From the NCBI RefSeq assembly GCF_017562075.2, contig NC_054083.1, positions 26,356,058 to 26,420,057 on the forward strand: a stretch of DNA of 64,000 bases. Direction: 5' to 3'. Below, piece after piece: positions 59,921 through 64,000 of this stretch. Position 1 is the stretch's first letter. Each line of letters begins with the position of its first letter. The DNA is from Anopheles merus (taxonomy: Eukaryota > Arthropoda > Insecta > Diptera > Culicidae). A program made the translations under genes and the position numbers. The notes under the pieces were generated by a model. The model was given only the letters and a program-made list of their open reading frames with translations, was not told the DNA's origin and did not search any database.

Positions 59921-62900
59921 CACATTGGATTATGCATGAGGATATGGAAAAAAATCCAAAGAATCACCAAAATAATAATTATTATCTAATTGCTCCAATT
60001 GGCTTGAGCTGGTCAAATTATGTTGAACTGTCATCATTTGTATGTTTCCTAAGTTCGGTTTGCTTGATCAGCTATCGTAAAATATTTCAAAACGCTGTCA
60101 AACACTCAAATTTCAAAGTAACCATTCCATGGAGAGTTTGTTGTACTAAGGCTCCTCTGCTCAATCTCTTCTAAACAAACACGCGTTGCTGACCACAGCA
60201 AACGTGGAAAAGCACATAATCGCCTGCTGCCTGTGGGCAATGGCAGGAGCACTCCATACCTGTGTTTTTTTTTTTTTCAATCTCTCGTCCAACCAAACCC
60301 GCATGCAAAACAGAAACATAAAGCAAACTAAAACTCCAATCACCATCTCCTTTCCACTTTGATGCTGGCAATCTCTTACAGCCGCCGAGAGCGGTGACAC
60401 GTTTGCCACGTGTATGGCGGGGCAAACAACCAACCAAAAAAAACGTGTCAGTAAATAAAACGAAAGCAAATTTTTACCCAACACCCGGGCCAGTACGGGC
60501 TAACCCGCAGAGCAGGTTCGGTTCGACAGATCTGGATATGGACTAAAAGTGGTTAAACTTTCTTCCTTTCCTTCCTTTTGCCCTCTTCATACACTCATTC
60601 CTTAAATCCTTTTTGCAGTATTACCTCCCTGCCAAGCGTTCGTTCGTTCGCAGCCTTATCTGTTTCGGTAAAATTCAGCTTCAATTTTTGTACCGAAACC
60701 CAGCACACCACCGCCCGAAGCGCACCCGTTGATCGACCGGTTTGGGGTTTGCGCGGCTTTTTTCTTCGCTTAAACGCCCTCATCAAAAGGCACGCAGCCG
60801 TTGGTGTGCTGGTACGTGCGTCATCTTTTGCTGCTAAAATTAAGCAGCCTGTATCAGCAGCAGAGCCAGCAGTGATTCTGAGAACTTTCTGCTTTTCGTT
60901 TGATGCCGTAACAGCATGACGTCGTACTGAAGCGGGTTTTGTGAGCAGCCGATTCCAGCAAAAACTCGCCGAGTCCTTGCACAGTCTTAAATCAATGCGA
61001 CCAGCAACTATCGGTCGCAATTGATCAGATTAAGGATCGTTTCGAGATCCGGAAAGCCATTGTCCCGCGAGAGACATATTTTATCACCAACTCAATGATT
61101 CTGGCCACTGTTCCAGGCCTTACTACGCCTTCCGATGGTCAAATCATGGGAATTTAGTCCCCCTTTTCATGAGCCTTTTTTTAAACTGTGTGTGCTCTAT
61201 TGATGCGTTGCACGCATTGCAGCGTACCGGGCGCACAAACTGAGATTTTTTGTGTGTCCTCGCACCAGGTACACTACCAGCCACACAGTTAGTATCGAAG
61301 CGGGAAACACTTGCAATCCCTTTGCGCGGGAATCCAACCTTCAAAAGCGAAAGCTGCTTCGATGCGCAAATTTCCACATACCCACGGGAGTATTGAATGG
61401 CTTCTGGCAGTGTTTCGCATGGGGGTGTGCGAGATCGGTTGGCGCGTTTACGCTGGCTGGTTTCACTTGATGCACGAACACACAATCGAACACTTTTTCT
61501 CTCCAGTCTGCCACCCTGCATTGTTTACGATTGGAAATGACGTGACGCTTTTCCGAAGTATCCACCTTCAACTACCTTTATTACATCGCACGTGTGTGTG
61601 TCTGTCTGAGTGTGTGCTTGCAAGTGTCCACAGTCATTTGCAATCAATTTGTGCACTTTGTTGTGTAGCAATGAGCGTTGGAAAACTGGTTCGTTGTTGG
61701 GTCTTTTTTTACAATCTTCTCTTTCGATTTTTCCGCAAACAAAAGGACACAGTGGCCACTCGTTCGACTTTTTTTGTGTGTGTGTGTGTGCTCGGTTTCC
61801 CATCCTGTAGTCGGTGTACTATTTACGATTGAACAACACAAAAGCACGATACGACGATACGGCAACGGAGACATTCAGTAGACAATACACACAGCAGCAC
61901 AGCGTGTCATCACCGTGCAGTCGTGTTGTGCAGTGTTCAAAGCGTACAGTGAAGACAAAACAGTATGACGATCGGAACAATTTATTCATAATTCTGGATG
62001 AATAATGTCGCCTGGGTAAAGGCTTGCAGCTGCGGCAGCATCCAGCATGGGAATCGAGTCCGGGGACACTAACACCGAACGGCGGTAGTAGTTGCAATCG
62101 AATCGATGTCGTTCGTTTGCTGCTTTGTTTCCGCCCGTGTCCTCGGAATCCTAGCACCGTCCAACAGCCCGTCGGAAATGGAAATCAATCGATGAAAGGA
62201 TACTCTTTCAGTGGCTGCTTTTTTTTGTGTGTGTGCTGCTCCTGCCACCTCCCGACAATCGTTCGACGTTCGGTGTCAGTAGGTCTTCGGTCGGACGGCC
62301 ATCGGTGCGCGCCATCTTCTGCCGCCCACCGGGGGTGTATGTGTCAATCCTGCCAAGCGACACACTTTTCATTTGTGACCACTCAGACGAAGCGAACGAC
62401 GAGGCTGCCCTTGTGCGGGGCGAAGTTGTGTCTCGTCAGCGGAAAATTTGTGCAACCAGTTCAGTTTCCGTTCTTGATTTGAAATGTGCCGCCACCAGCG
62501 CACCCGCATCCGTAAGGCAATTGATTGGTGGGGGGGAGGAGTTCTGCCGTTTCTCTTGCAACTTGCTGTTTGAACGTAGAAATGTAGTGATTCTGGCACT
62601 TTTTATTTTCATTCGACTTCTTTTCTGATGAATAGGTTTTTTTTTTAACGGAAGAATTCTAGATAGTTTTAAAGTGCAAAATAAAAAGGTTTCTAAATCA
62701 TAGTTAAATACAGAAATTAGACTTGTAGAGGTCGTAGCACTGCTATATGCAATTTCATATCGAAAAGACAAATTGCGGTGATTAGAATTAAATCATTTAA
62801 TTATATCGAAGCATTTAAACCATAACAAAAGATTGAAGAATCTTGAAACGAATTGAGTAAGCTATCGTGTAAAATCAATTGCCAAATTTCTCATAAAGTC

Positions 62901-64000
62901 TAACAATGAAAATATGCTTTCTTAAACGTTTCCCTTCAAATTGCACTTTAAATTTCTTACCACCTTTATTTTCCCCTTTAACCAACAACGACCAATTCGG
63001 CGCAACACAATCACAACACCGCTTCCAATCCTAACGATGCTGCGTACTTTGTGGAATGTCTTGCCTCCGTTGCCTTTTCTTCACTTTTCTAGTTTCCCGC
63101 GAACCATGCACCCCGTTCACAATGCGAGCAAGCAAGAATGGGAATTCGTTTCGTTTCTTTCAAGAAAAACCTCGAAAAACTTTATTTAACGCTTCACTGC
63201 ATTCGCAACCAACTGTTTGCCGGTCGTCCCGTCTCTTCCTCGTGCTGGTCGGTCGGTTCGATTTTGTGCTGTGAAATAAAACTTAAAATCGGTAAGACAA
63301 GACAACAAAATGAAGACAAAGCCGAAGGAGAGGCAGTGCAAAAAAAAAAAAAACAACAAGTCTAACGACGGAAGCGATCGCGGCAAGCTTCATTTGAGAA
63401 ATTGTCTATTGTTTCTTTGGGAGCAATGAAGCAAAAGAAGAACGGGGGGGGGGGGAAGGCGCACCGAAAGATTGACTAACGTTTGTGCCGCTGCATTTCC
63501 CCGTGCGCTTTGGTTTGTTTTGTCGCTCTCCCAATCCGCTGCATTTAAGAATGTTTCCTTTCGGAACCGTTCGGTTTTGCTCCGTTTTCTAATTGCAGCA
63601 TTTAAAAGCACCTACACACAGACACACACACACACAAATACAGTGCCACTTTTCGCGAGACGAACCGGAAGTTTCGTGACAAAGTGTTCCCTTCCGCGCG
63701 ATAGAGCCGGCGGCAACATTGCCCGTTTTCGTTGGTCGTTCCTTTTGGGGTACAAAGAATGGCTGGCGGAGTCTTACCGAGGGGGAGGATTTGATGAATT
63801 AAAACTAGCGCTCTTTGTTGCAATGGGTTGCGATTGTTTTGTGCTGAAAGAGAAGGCAGAAATGATTCTGCACAAAAAAAAAGGTCGTCACAAACAATTA
63901 AAAACAAACTCATGAGAAGGATAATTTTTAAAGGAGCAAGTTTCAATTGCAAACATTTATGCGCTGCTTACCGGTGCGTCGATAAATGATCGGTGAGCTG
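59921..64000. other. Non-coding region, no gene recognised
   Basis: Mixed composition with short GT runs and a G run near 63446-63455. Frames of 140-173 codons here (for example 61311-61832 and 60595-61020) lack domains and codon bias. A minus-strand donor-like GTAAGC lies near 63970 without a supporting exon. Confidence 0.55.

Overview
The window looks like animal nuclear DNA from a dipteran, most likely an Anopheles-type mosquito. The evidence is a full-length CR1-like non-LTR retrotransposon, tRNA-headed SINEs with GAAGAA/AAT-type tails, MITEs with TA or 8-bp target duplications, very dense GT/CA and GA/CT microsatellites, and an almost complete lack of host coding sequence. The genus is inferred; the dipteran level is better supported.

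Layout. Positions 1-33239 are mostly non-coding, with microsatellites, two TA-flanked MITEs (6784-7148 and 10456-10755), a probable recursive-splice exon (20388-20468), and a decayed RT C-terminus on the minus strand (about 24265-24893). Positions 33240-37434 hold a CR1-like element with two undamaged reading frames and an (AAT)n tail. Positions 37435-58540 are again non-coding, with a SINE flanked by a 12-bp duplication (39444-39640), motifs resembling Su(Hw) insulator sites, a 26-codon candidate terminal exon (46747-46827) and a second recursive-splice signal (58088/58089). Positions 58542-59920 are a nested repeat: a hAT-type non-autonomous element with an 8-bp duplication, containing a wrecked Ty1/copia remnant and a SINE. 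The rest to 64000 is plain non-coding DNA.

The only confident protein-coding genes are the two retrotransposon frames. Their arrangement is the most striking thing here. The endonuclease/RT frame has no ATG before or within its endonuclease domain. It lies in the -1 frame relative to ORF1, and the classic slippery heptamer T TTT TTA sits just before the ORF1 stop, followed by a 6-bp perfect hairpin. This predicts an ORF1-ORF2 fusion made by -1 frameshifting.

The host-level reading is that much of the window is a very large intron or regulatory desert of a plus-strand gene. Two plus-strand acceptor-donor junctions of the ratchet type and a series of same-orientation Su(Hw)-like motifs fit that picture. 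It remains an inference, because no host coding exon is identified with confidence.
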